Shown in pieces: positions 53,177 to 61,507 of a stretch of 64,000 nucleotides of DNA (the stretch's first letter is position 1; each line of letters starts with the position of its first letter). This DNA comes from Treponema sp. (GTDB lineage: Bacteria; Spirochaetota; Spirochaetia; Treponematales; Treponemataceae), in the NCBI GenBank assembly GCA_024402505.1, contig JAKSTP010000006.1, positions 20,912-84,911 of the forward strand, given 5' to 3'. Under the pieces are notes generated by a model. It worked only from the letters and a program-made list of their open reading frames with translations, ran no database searches and was not told the DNA's origin. Position numbers and translations under genes: made by a program.

Positions 53177-55558
53177 TTATGCTGCTTTGTATTTATCTTT
53201 TCTAAATACCATATAAATCAGACAGGCAAGTGCTACGAATCCCAAAACCACTTCTATGATTCCACCAGCTGTATTTACACTTCCGGTAAAGAAATTTCCA
53301 AGCTGATTTACGATAAATGAAATCACGTAGGCAAATCCACATTCATAACCGATGGCAAACCAGAACCATTTTGTGTTGTTCATTTCGCGTTTAATTGCAC
53401 CCATGGCAGCAAAACAAGGGGCACAGAGCAGGTTGAAAATCAAGAAAGACATTCCTGTAATGCTAGTGAATACTGCAGCCATATTTGTATAAGCTTCTGT
53501 TCCACCGTAAAGGATTCCCATAGTTCCAACAATATTTTCTTTTGCAACAAGACCTGTAATTGCGGCCACAGTTGCCTGCCAGTTGCCCCAACCAAGTGGC
53601 TGGAAAAGCCAGCAGATTCCACGTCCAAAGTATGCAAGAATTGAACAGTCCATCTGATCTTCTTCCAGCATTCCGAATGCGCCGTCAGCCCAACCGAAGA
53701 ATGAAAGGAACCAGATTACGATTGTAGAAAGAAGAATAATTGTCCCGGCCTTTTTAATGAATGACCAGCCTCGTTCCCACATAGAGCGCAACAGATTTCC
53801 AATTGTTGGCCAGTGGTAAGCAGGAAGTTCCATTACGAAAGGAGCCACATCACCGGCAAACATTTTAGTTTTCTTGAGCATAATTCCGGAACAAAGGATT
53901 GCGGCGATTCCAATAAAATATGCACTTGTTGCAACCCATGGTGATCCTCCAAAAATTGCACCTGCAACCATGGCAATAAAAGGAGTTTTTGCACCACAAG
54001 GAATGAAGGTAGTTGTCATAATTGTCATTTTGCGGTCACGGTCACTTTCGATTGTACGGCTTGCCATAATACCAGGAATTCCACAACCAGTTCCTACAAG
54101 CATAGGAATAAATGATTTTCCTGAAAGTCCGAAGCGGCGGAAAACTCGGTCCATAATAAAGGCAATACGAGCCATATAACCACAAGCTTCAAGGAATGCA
54201 AGCAAGAGGAAAAGAACCAGCATCTGTGGAACAAAGCCAAGAACAGCACCAACACCGGCAACAATACCATCAAGAATCAAACCTTTAAGCCAGTCGGTAC
54301 AACCAACGGCATCTAATCCACTTTCAACAATGGCAGGAATTCCTGGAACCCAGATACCATATTCTTCTGTAGCAGGACCTTCTTCACCATATTTTTCAAC
54401 CATGGCCTGAGCAGCAGTAACATCATCTTCTGTAAACTCAATTGGTTCTGAAAGTTCCAGAGTTTCTTCATCCTGAATTACATAAGTGAATTCGCCGTTT
54501 TCGTAAGCTTCAAGAATCGCGGCGCTGTCACCAAATTCTTCAGCTGCTTCTTCGTAAGCAGAGTTTCCAATTCCAAACAAATGATAACCGTCTCCAAACA
54601 ATCCGTCATTTGCCCAGTCGGTAGCGGCGGCACCTACGGTTACCATTGCTAAATAATAAACAGCCCACATTACAACGGCAAAAATTGGCAACGCAAGCCA
54701 GCGGTTTGTAACAATGCGGTCAATTTTATCTGAAGTATTTTGTTTGCTTGCCTTGTTCTTTTTTGACACGCAGGAATTGATGATAGATTCAATGTACTTG
54801 TAGCGTTCTGCAGTAATAATTGATTCTGCATCATCATTCAGTTCTTTTTCACATTTTTTGATATCTTCATCAATGTGCGAAAGAAGGTCTGCCTCCACAG
54901 TAATTCCTTCTGCTTCCTTAAGCTGTTCCATAACTTTAGAATCACGTTCAAAAAGTTTTACAGAATACCATCGCTGTTTTTCTTCTGGTAAATCGTGAAT
55001 TACGGCTTCTTCAATATGAGCCAGGGCATGTTCAACACAAGATTCAAAACGATGCTTGTATTTCATGATTTTATTTTCTGTTGCAGCATTTACTGCAGCC
55101 TCTGCCGCTTCCATACAGCCTTTATTTTTAAGTGCAGAAATTTCAAAAACAGGGCAGCCAAGCAATTTTGACATTTCATCCAGATGGATTTTATCACCAT
55201 TTTTGCGGACAACGTCCATCATGTTTACGGCAATTACCATTGGAATACCAAGTTCTACCAGCTGAGTTGTAAGATACAAGTTTCGTTCCAGGTTTGTACC
55301 ATCAATAATATTCAAAATGGCATCTGGACGTTCTTTTACAAGATAGTTCCTGGAAACAACTTCTTCCAAAGTATAAGGTGAAAGAGAATAGATTCCCGGA
55401 AGATCCATGATTTCTACATCTTTGTAACCCTTTAGTTTTCCTTCTTTCTTTTCTACAGTTACTCCTGGCCAGTTTCCTACAAATTGATTTGAACCAGTTA
55501 GTGCATTAAAAAGTGTTGTTTTTCCAGCGTTTGGATTTCCTGCAAGTGCAATTTTCAT
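53177..55558 (-). CDS. feoB: Ferrous iron transporter FeoB
   Basis: 793 residues. N-terminal G domain with GNPNAGKTT (P-loop), DLPGIYSL and NMMD; helical GDI-like region to ~270; then the transmembrane Gate core with GCGIPGIMASR and the C-terminal helices. An acidic ~80-residue insertion (about 320-400, EEAAEEFGDSAAILEAY) sits between the first and second membrane segments, similar to that in some clostridial FeoB. It imports Fe(II). Preceded by feoA with 9 bp gap. Confidence 0.96.
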   Translation of the reverse strand: MKIALAGNPNAGKTTLFNALTGSNQFVGNWPGVTVEKKEGKLKGYKDVEIMDLPGIYSLSPYTLEEVVSRNYLVKERPDAILNIIDGTNLERNLYLTTQLVELGIPMVIAVNMMDVVRKNGDKIHLDEMSKLLGCPVFEISALKNKGCMEAAEAAVNAATENKIMKYKHRFESCVEHALAHIEEAVIHDLPEEKQRWYSVKLFERDSKVMEQLKEAEGITVEADLLSHIDEDIKKCEKELNDDAESIITAERYKYIESIINSCVSKKNKASKQNTSDKIDRIVTNRWLALPIFAVVMWAVYYLAMVTVGAAATDWANDGLFGDGYHLFGIGNSAYEEAAEEFGDSAAILEAYENGEFTYVIQDEETLELSEPIEFTEDDVTAAQAMVEKYGEEGPATEEYGIWVPGIPAIVESGLDAVGCTDWLKGLILDGIVAGVGAVLGFVPQMLVLFLLLAFLEACGYMARIAFIMDRVFRRFGLSGKSFIPMLVGTGCGIPGIMASRTIESDRDRKMTIMTTTFIPCGAKTPFIAMVAGAIFGGSPWVATSAYFIGIAAILCSGIMLKKTKMFAGDVAPFVMELPAYHWPTIGNLLRSMWERGWSFIKKAGTIILLSTIVIWFLSFFGWADGAFGMLEEDQMDCSILAYFGRGICWLFQPLGWGNWQATVAAITGLVAKENIVGTMGILYGGTEAYTNMAAVFTSITGMSFLIFNLLCAPCFAAMGAIKREMNNTKWFWFAIGYECGFAYVISFIVNQLGNFFTGSVNTAGGIIEVVLGFVALACLIYMVFRKDKYKAA

Positions 55559-55567
55559 TTTATTCTC

Positions 55568-55789
55568 CTATTCCACAACTTCAATTAATTCTGCATCAGC
55601 TTTGCGAACCGAAAGCTCATATCCACGAACAGTGATTTCTACCGGATCACCAAGGGGAGCTACTTTTCGCACAAAGATTTCCACACCTTTTGTAATTCCC
55701 ATGTCCATAATTCGACGCTTAATGGCTCCACCACCATCAATCTTCGCAACAGAAACCGTTTCGCCCGGCTTTACTTCTTTTAATGTCAT
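55568..55789 (-). CDS. feoA: FeoA-domain protein, adjacent to FeoB
   Basis: 73 residues. SH3-like FeoA fold: LKEVKPGETVSVAKIDG, MDMGITKGVEIFVRKVAPLGDPVEITVRGYELSVRK. It assists FeoB. Separated from the next feoA by a palindromic repeat. Confidence 0.93.
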   Translation of the reverse strand: MTLKEVKPGETVSVAKIDGGGAIKRRIMDMGITKGVEIFVRKVAPLGDPVEITVRGYELSVRKADAELIEVVE

Positions 55790-55807
55790 TTTCTTTCCTC
55801 CAATAAA

Positions 55808-55832
55808 TCATCCTGAACTTGCTTCAGAATCT
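55808..55832. repeat. Palindromic repeat within the feo operon
   Basis: TCATCCTGAACTTGC then TTCAGAATCT, a member of the TGTCAT family lacking the first two bases. It touches the stop codon of the first FeoA gene and sits 19 bp before the second. Confidence 0.75.
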
Positions 55833-56040
55833 ACACTATTATTTTTCCTGCCATTTCCCGGCTGATAGCCACTCTGGCATCTTTTACCTGAACAATTATG
55901 TTCCCGCACATTGCAGAAATTACACATATACTGGCACCTGGAACAAATCCAAGATTCTTCAGGTGATGTTTTGTGTTTTCCAGCCCACCAATTTTCTTTA
56001 CGAGATATTCTTTTCCGACTGTAGCCATATATAAAGGCAT
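55831..56040 (-). CDS. feoA: FeoA-domain protein, first gene of the feo operon
   Basis: 69 residues: HHLKNLGFVPGASICVISAMCGNIIVQVKDARVAISREMAGKIIV, matching the FeoA SH3 fold. Two FeoA genes in one operon is a common clostridial and spirochaetal arrangement. AAGGGAG precedes the ATG. Confidence 0.9.
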   Translation of the reverse strand: MPLYMATVGKEYLVKKIGGLENTKHHLKNLGFVPGASICVISAMCGNIIVQVKDARVAISREMAGKIIV

Positions 56041-56062
56041 AATCTGCTCCCTTTTTTAATCC

Positions 56063-56136
56063 GTTAGGAATAACTAACGCCATGCTCAGTATAGTTAGTT
56101 TTCCCTAACCGTGTCAATACGTTAGCCTTTCCTAAC
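56063..56136 (-). promoter_or_regulatory. feo promoter with three DtxR-like boxes
   Basis: Three 16-bp GTTAG-N6-CTAAC palindromes at 56063-56078, 56094-56109 and 56121-56136. The middle one lies between TTGACA (56117-56112) and TATACT (56093-56088), spacer 18 bp; the others lie upstream and downstream. GTTAG...CTAAC matches the DtxR consensus core TTAGGTTAG/CTAACCTAA. The following region, 56137-56413, has no recognised gene. Confidence 0.85.
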
Positions 56137-56413
56137 CGTCAAAAAAATCCAAAAACTCCAATTTTTAATTGCAAATTCCCTATTTTTAGATTAAAATAGC
56201 CTATAGTCTAAATGTAATTTGGATTGGATTTTATTGTTTCTTAGTTTTTACTTGGTCTGATCTCTTTTTTGTTTCCATCGAGGAAAACTCCAAAGGTTTT
56301 ACAACAAAGGTTATGTTTACTGTTCAACGCATAGCCGATTCTTTCTATCTGAACATGCTTGATTTTGATTTGAATAAAATTAAATAGTTTGCCGTTATTA
56401 TTGAGGATTATAT

Positions 56414-58030
56414 ATGTACACACTTAAGCGAACTACACGAAAACGAGAAATTGCCGAACTAATTATCTTTACAACGCTTTTTCTCATATTACATTTTTTA
56501 ATGAACTTTCTGCACCTGATTAATCTGGCAATGTACAAAGGCGTTGTCAGTTCCGTGCAGTATGGATTGTGTCTTTTAATCATAAAGAACAACAACCGTG
56601 AAGGTCGCATTATTTCCATAGTGTTGATTACATTATCCCTGCTTGCTGCAACCTTCGATATTTTTCACGGATCTCCATCGTCTCTTCCAGGAATCTTCAA
56701 CGGTGTTTTTTATTTGATCACACTCATCTTAATCAATCACCACAATTACAGCCGGGAAGTGGACAACAGAACAGACTTTATTACCGGTGCGGCAAACAGA
56801 CGAGGTTTGTATCTGGAACTTTCCAGCCGCATTGAAAAAAACAGAGAATTCGGCATCATCTACCTTTCATTAAACAATTTCAAATCTATTAACGACGGAT
56901 TTGGTCATGCTTACGGTGATGAACTTCTTCGCAAAATTGTAAAACGACTTAATCTGCGCTTCGGACAGGATTGTACTATTGCCAGATTGGGTGGTGCTGA
57001 ATTTGTAGTTGTGGTAAACGGCAATGAAGACATTAAAAACGTTGCCGACCGGTTACTGGAAACAATCAGCGAAAAAGTAATTCTTGTTGTAGATAACAAT
57101 CACGTTGAATGCTACGTAACCTGTTATGCCGGTGTTGCCCGCTTCAAACAGGATGCCCAGGATTACGAATCTTTGATGAAATATGCCGATATTGCCATGG
57201 CCGCCGCAATTGCTGACAAATCTAAAGAAGCATATTTCTTTGACAATTCCATGCTGGAAAAAATGAACCGTCAGATTCATGTAGAAAATCTTATTAAAGA
57301 CGGACTTGTTAAAAAGAATTTCTACCTGGTTTATCAGCCACAGTTTTTTGTTGGAAAAAAACAGCTTCGTGGTTTTGAAACCCTTATCCGCCTTAAAACA
57401 GAAGATGGCGAAATGATTAGTCCTGGCGAATTCATTCCTATTGCCGAAAAAAATGATTTGATTTATCAGATTGATGATTACGTTCTTACCAATGCCATGG
57501 TGGAATTTAAGGATATCGTGAAGAAAAATCCCGATTTAATGATTTCTATAAACGTTTCTGCCAAGGATTTTGCCGCCGAATGGTTTGTTCGAAAAATCGG
57601 TAAATTCCTCCAGGACACTGAATTTCCTGCAAAAAATCTGGAACTTGAAATTACTGAATACTGTCTTGTTACTTCCATGGACATGACTGTAAAAAATATC
57701 AACCAGCTTAGAAATATGGGCATTCAGATTGCTTTGGACGACTTTGGAACCGGTTACACTTCTTTGGATTATGTTTCCCGACTTCCAATTGACCTTCTTA
57801 AAATTGACAAGAGCCTTATTGACGACATTGAAAACAACAAAAAACGCCGTGACTTTGTTCATGCTGTTATCAACATGGGACAGCTTATGGACTGTGAAGT
57901 AATTTCCGAAGGTGTTGAAAACGACAAGCAGGTTGACTGCCTTAAAGAATTCGGCTGTGATTTTATCCAGGGCTTTGTTTGGGGTAAACCACTGGCCTAC
58001 GATGATGCAAAACAACTTGTTTCACTTTAG
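56414..58030 (+). CDS. Membrane GGDEF-EAL protein (EAL probably active)
   Basis: 538 residues. Four membrane helices (about 15-105); GGDEF domain (115-265) whose motif reads GGAEF and whose metal Asp in the LDLDxF block is Asn (LSLNNFKSIND); EAL domain (275-530) with ETL for EAL, INVSAKD, LEITE, LDDFGTGYTSL, LLKID and EGVEN. The GGDEF site should be inactive as a cyclase while the EAL residues for c-di-GMP hydrolysis are kept. GAGG precedes the ATG. Confidence 0.9.
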   Translation: MYTLKRTTRKREIAELIIFTTLFLILHFLMNFLHLINLAMYKGVVSSVQYGLCLLIIKNNNREGRIISIVLITLSLLAATFDIFHGSPSSLPGIFNGVFYLITLILINHHNYSREVDNRTDFITGAANRRGLYLELSSRIEKNREFGIIYLSLNNFKSINDGFGHAYGDELLRKIVKRLNLRFGQDCTIARLGGAEFVVVVNGNEDIKNVADRLLETISEKVILVVDNNHVECYVTCYAGVARFKQDAQDYESLMKYADIAMAAAIADKSKEAYFFDNSMLEKMNRQIHVENLIKDGLVKKNFYLVYQPQFFVGKKQLRGFETLIRLKTEDGEMISPGEFIPIAEKNDLIYQIDDYVLTNAMVEFKDIVKKNPDLMISINVSAKDFAAEWFVRKIGKFLQDTEFPAKNLELEITEYCLVTSMDMTVKNINQLRNMGIQIALDDFGTGYTSLDYVSRLPIDLLKIDKSLIDDIENNKKRRDFVHAVINMGQLMDCEVISEGVENDKQVDCLKEFGCDFIQGFVWGKPLAYDDAKQLVSL

Positions 58031-58041
58031 CTGCCTGGAAC

Positions 58042-58092
58042 CCCGACTCACCTGGTATCTCCCCACCTGCCTGGCGAATCGGGAAATTTTTT
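58042..58092 (+). terminator. Possible terminator after the GGDEF-EAL gene
   Basis: CCCGA (58042-58046) and TCGGG (58079-58083) then AAATTTTTTT. Short stem with a long loop, so weak evidence. Confidence 0.35.
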
Positions 58093-58106
58093 TGGGTACT
58101 GCTTAA

Positions 58107-58493
58107 TTACCCGGTGTAATCTGCCTTCCACAATTTGTGGAGATTACAATACTCGTAAGCTGCTTCCACTCTCTCTCCTGTCATGATTGCAAAATCTACG
58201 TTTGGCGTGTTTCCTGGCTTCAGCCACCTTTGCTGAATTCCCTTGTCGGTCTGCAGAAGAATCCACTCGATATAGTGATCTGCAACAGAAGGATGCAATT
58301 TTGATCCAACCGTTACCGAAACTTTACTTCCCGTAACTTTGATTACAGGAATATGCTTTTCGGTAGCTCCATCTGTAGTACCTGGAACAAGTTCTATCAT
58401 GGGTTCCCCACAACAAATTGTAGGCACACCAGAATCCTTAACCATAGCAATGATTTTGCCGCAATGCTTACAATAATAAAATTCAAGTTGCAT
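58107..58493 (-). CDS. dfx: Desulfoferrodoxin (superoxide reductase, two-iron type)
   Basis: 128 residues. The N-terminal desulforedoxin-like domain has CKHC and CC (YYCKHCG; TICCGEP), a Fe(Cys)4 centre; the SOR domain has EKHIPVI, KLHPSVADHYIEWI and YEYCNLHKLW, giving the four His and one Cys ligands. It reduces superoxide to peroxide without making oxygen, suited to an anaerobe. AGAGAGG precedes the ATG; two TTGTACA boxes lie upstream. Confidence 0.96.
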   Translation of the reverse strand: MQLEFYYCKHCGKIIAMVKDSGVPTICCGEPMIELVPGTTDGATEKHIPVIKVTGSKVSVTVGSKLHPSVADHYIEWILLQTDKGIQQRWLKPGNTPNVDFAIMTGERVEAAYEYCNLHKLWKADYTG

Positions 58494-58505
58494 ATTAAAC
58501 CTCTC

Positions 58506-58525
58506 TTGTACAATCTTTTGTACAG
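58506..58525 (-). promoter_or_regulatory. Paired TTGTACA boxes upstream of dfx
   Basis: TTGTACAA (58506-58513) and TTGTACAG (58518-58525), 12 bp centre to centre. The same core occurs twice in the gpx promoter, suggesting a shared redox regulator. Confidence 0.45.
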
Positions 58526-58607
58526 TTTGAGCATATTACAACTCTTAAAAATATTAAAAACAATTCACCCGCAAACGGTCACCAAAAAATCACCACGGCA
58601 TAAAGTG

Positions 58608-58761
58608 AGATGCTGAATCAAGTTCAGCATGACAAACCAATCCTGTCAGCATGACAAACCAATCCTGTCACCCTGACAAACCAATCCTGTCACCCTGAAC
58701 ATACCAATCCTGTCACCCTGAACATACCAATCCTGTCACCCTGAACTTGATTCAGGGTCTC
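58608..58761. repeat. Tandem array between inverted TGTCAT palindromes
   Basis: Left palindrome AGATGCTGAATCAAG...ATGACA (58608-58634), then four to five 22-23-bp units (AACCAATCCTGTCA[GC]CCTGA type), ending in an inverted palindrome TGTCACCCTGAACTTG...GGGTCT. The array ends three bases before the stop codon of the gene at 58764. Confidence 0.85.
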
Positions 58762-58763
58762 TT

Positions 58764-59432
58764 TTACTTCTCACAAAGCTCCTTTTCCTTGCGGTACATT
58801 TCCACAAGCTGATCCCGGGTAACATTTCCGTTCCTTTCCCTGGCGGCCTTCAATTTTCGGTAAATGGTATTTTCGCTGAATCCTTCTACTTCTTTCTGAT
58901 ACATTTTTCCCGAGCAAAGCTGGTCAAGAATCTTCTTTTCATCATCAAAAAGGATAAGTTTTTTCCGCTCAAAACGATTGTTCAAAACGTAAGAAACGAT
59001 GGCAATAAACCAGAGACTTCGCACAACGTGAATAAAAAAGTGAATCAGATTCTCTTCATTTATGGCAAAGGCAACACACACAGACACAAAATAAAGTGCC
59101 CCTATCCACAATTCCAGTTCCGGGCGAATCATCATTACAATGCACACCATAAAAAGGGCGGTGAAATTATTAAAAAGCTTGGTTTCTTCCATGGAGATAA
59201 GGAAAATCAGAATTACGGCATAGGCCATGTAAAAATATGAAAATCCCTGTCGCCTGAAAATCCAAACAATGGGAATGTAAAGCAAATTCATAGCCGTAAC
59301 AATGATTATTCCCGGGTTGAAGCCTTCATCGAATCCCCGCACCACGTACAAAATCGCAATTACAAAGGAGATAGCCGAAGTGTAAATGTTAAAATTGTCC
59401 TTAAAAAAACTTTTGATTTTCCCTGATGTCAT
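58764..59432 (-). CDS. Membrane protein with C-terminal HTH-like domain
   Basis: 222 residues from the ATG at 59432 (GGAAG 5 nt upstream); an upstream ATG at 59444 is also possible. Six membrane helices (about 15-155) end in RFERKK, then a cytoplasmic ~60-residue region (FDDEKKILDQLCSGKMYQKEVEGFSENTIYRKLKAARER) with an HTH-like pattern. It could be a membrane-bound DNA-binding regulator; neither DNA target nor signal is known. TATACT lies ~19-31 nt upstream. Confidence 0.65.
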   Translation of the reverse strand: MTSGKIKSFFKDNFNIYTSAISFVIAILYVVRGFDEGFNPGIIIVTAMNLLYIPIVWIFRRQGFSYFYMAYAVILIFLISMEETKLFNNFTALFMVCIVMMIRPELELWIGALYFVSVCVAFAINEENLIHFFIHVVRSLWFIAIVSYVLNNRFERKKLILFDDEKKILDQLCSGKMYQKEVEGFSENTIYRKLKAARERNGNVTRDQLVEMYRKEKELCEK

Positions 59433-59474
59433 ACTCACTTCCATTTTTATTATCTGTAAATGAGTATAACACAG

Positions 59475-60854
59475 TTATTTTATCTTCTGTAAAAATCTTA
59501 TGTCCTTGGGGGCCACCTGGAAATTTTCCAGCTCTTTTGGAGTGAATTTTGTGCCGGAAAAAAGATCCTGGTAATTGGCGGCATAATCGGGCTTTACGTG
59601 AAGGACGGCGCTTTTTTCGTCGCAGTTACACAATACAATCACCTGCTGGCCCTGATGGTTTCGGCTGAAGGCAAACTGATTGTTGGAAACAAACTCTTCA
59701 CGGTAGTTTCCGTACTTAAGGGCGTCATTTGATTTTCGTAAGGCGGCAAAACTGCTGATAGCCTGAGGCAAAAATGCGCTGTCGTAACCTGGGTCTGCAA
59801 AGTCTGGAATGTCTGAAAAAGGTGGAAGAGCCGGTCGCAGCTGATAATCGTCATAGGCACCCCGCTGGCCTTTTAGCCCGTACTCGCTTCCGTAGTAAAT
59901 TGATGGAATGCCCGGAACCGCAAAAAGCAGGCCGTAAATGAGGTAAAGCTTTTCTTTCGGATTTTTGATTTCCGAGGCTACTCTGTTTACGTCGTGATTA
60001 TCCAAAAAGTTGTAAAGGGGTGCAAACCTGTAGATGCCCTGTTCTCCAAATTCCCGGTTCAAATTAAAGGAAAGTTCAAAAAAGTTGTGATTGTCTACAC
60101 TTGAAAAAATGGCTTTGTAAAGCTGGTAGTTGGTGACTGAATCAATCTTTTCAAAATTGCACCAGTTATTGTAATCACCGTGAACCACCTCACCCATGAG
60201 CCAGAAATCTTCTTTGATCCCTCTGCAGAAAGCCCCGAGCTTTTTCAAAAATTCACCGTCAATTACGTCTGCCGCATCCAGGCGAAGGCCATCAATTCCA
60301 AAATCTTCGATCCAAGTTTTTACCGCTCCAAAAATGTGATTCTGCACATCTACATTCAAAAGATTCAGTTTCACCAGGTCCTTGCAGCCAGCCCAACCGT
60401 CGTAATCAAAGCAGTCACCAAAATTACTGTGGCAGTCAAAATTGAGATTCAGGTACCAGTCTTTGTAAACCGAGTTCCTGCCATTCTGCTGAAGGTCCTT
60501 GAAAGCGAAAAACTCCCGTCCTGTGTGATTAAAAACCCCGTCCAGAACAATGGCAAAGCCTTTTTCGTGAGCCACTCTGCAAAAATCCCGGAACTTTTCG
60601 TTGTTTCCAAGGCGTCTGTCCACGTGGTAATAGTCCAGAGTGTCGTAACCATGGCAGCAGGATTCAAAAATGGGCCCAAAATAGATGGCATTACAACCAA
60701 GGTTTTTTATGCGGTCCAGATCGGTGGCAAAGGTTTCAAAAAAATTGCCCGCCTCCTGGTGGTAATCGTTGTTCCGCGGACAGTTTCCAAGTCCAAGAGG
60801 GTAAACGTGATAGAAAATCTTTTCGGCAAAAATACTCTTCTTGAAAAAATCCAC
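59475..60854 (-). CDS. GH13 alpha-amylase family enzyme
   Basis: 459 residues from a GTG start with AGGAGG 4 nt upstream. GH13 blocks: DGVFNHTG, GLRLDAADV (nucleophile Asp), WLMGEVV (acid/base Glu) and FLDNHDVNR (third Asp). No signal peptide, so cytoplasmic; likely acts on maltodextrins or cyclodextrins (neopullulanase-like). Eight bases after the tetR stop, so tetR-GH13 is one operon. Confidence 0.92.
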   Translation of the reverse strand: MDFFKKSIFAEKIFYHVYPLGLGNCPRNNDYHQEAGNFFETFATDLDRIKNLGCNAIYFGPIFESCCHGYDTLDYYHVDRRLGNNEKFRDFCRVAHEKGFAIVLDGVFNHTGREFFAFKDLQQNGRNSVYKDWYLNLNFDCHSNFGDCFDYDGWAGCKDLVKLNLLNVDVQNHIFGAVKTWIEDFGIDGLRLDAADVIDGEFLKKLGAFCRGIKEDFWLMGEVVHGDYNNWCNFEKIDSVTNYQLYKAIFSSVDNHNFFELSFNLNREFGEQGIYRFAPLYNFLDNHDVNRVASEIKNPKEKLYLIYGLLFAVPGIPSIYYGSEYGLKGQRGAYDDYQLRPALPPFSDIPDFADPGYDSAFLPQAISSFAALRKSNDALKYGNYREEFVSNNQFAFSRNHQGQQVIVLCNCDEKSAVLHVKPDYAANYQDLFSGTKFTPKELENFQVAPKDIRFLQKIK

Positions 60855-60862
60855 AGGTCCTC

Positions 60863-61429
60863 CTAGCTGGCCATTCCGTAAACCAGGCTGTGCACAATCT
60901 GATAGATGATTTCATCAGAGTCAGAAAATTCACCTTTTGTTACCAGGATTGCTGTAGAAAGTACGTTGTTATGATAAAGGCGGGCATACAGTTTTTCCTT
61001 CCCCCGCATATTTCCAAACTCAGCACAAGATGCTGCAAAAAATTGGTCAAAGCACTTCTGGGTGTCTTCAATTATTTTTGTGTAGATGGTTCTTTCTTCG
61101 CTGCCGTTAGGACTGTTCAAAAGTGTGCAGTGAAGGCTGAAAAAGTCCGGGTGTTCTTTTGCAAAGCTGATTACATTTTTTAGAACATCTGTGAGCCCTT
61201 TTATAAAATCATGATTGTAGGTAAGGGCAGCCTGCATAATTTCCAGAAGATTCTGCCCCCAGGTTTGTCCAATATTCTCCAAAAGCCCCGCCTTGCTTTT
61301 GAAATAGTAATAAAGCGTAGGTTTTGTGATGCCCGATTCGTCGCAAATTTCCTGCACCCCCACTCCTTCATAACCCTTTTTTGCAAACAGCCTGATAGCC
61401 TTTTCCATAATAAGTTCTTTGTTTTCCAT
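60863..61429 (-). CDS. TetR-family transcriptional regulator
   Basis: 188 residues. HTH: EKAIRLFAKKGYEGVGVQEICDESGITKPTLYYYFKSKAGLL, then the ligand domain, with AALTYNHDFIKGL. It is transcribed with the GH13 gene and has two operator palindromes in its own promoter. Confidence 0.93.
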   Translation of the reverse strand: MENKELIMEKAIRLFAKKGYEGVGVQEICDESGITKPTLYYYFKSKAGLLENIGQTWGQNLLEIMQAALTYNHDFIKGLTDVLKNVISFAKEHPDFFSLHCTLLNSPNGSEERTIYTKIIEDTQKCFDQFFAASCAEFGNMRGKEKLYARLYHNNVLSTAILVTKGEFSDSDEIIYQIVHSLVYGMAS

Positions 61430-61436
61430 GTGTAAT

Positions 61437-61471
61437 ATACCGTTCGGTATACATACTATACCAATCGGTAT
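61437..61471 (-). promoter_or_regulatory. tetR promoter with two operators
   Basis: ATACCGTTCGGTAT (61437-61450, perfect) and ATACCAATCGGTAT (61458-61471), 21 bp apart. The second lies between TTGACC and TAGTAT (17-bp spacer). Autoregulation is likely. Confidence 0.8.
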
Positions 61472-61507
61472 ATTAGGTCAAGAGGGTGGAGTGTAAAAAA
61501 ATAAGCC

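Noticed and set aside
56137..56413. Small genes or a riboswitch upstream of the GGDEF-EAL gene
   Set aside because: Frames are short and lack start signals; no recognisable riboswitch core.
58608..58761. CRISPR-like tandem array
   Set aside because: Units are contiguous and degenerate with no spacers, and the ends are the genome's palindromic repeat; no cas genes.
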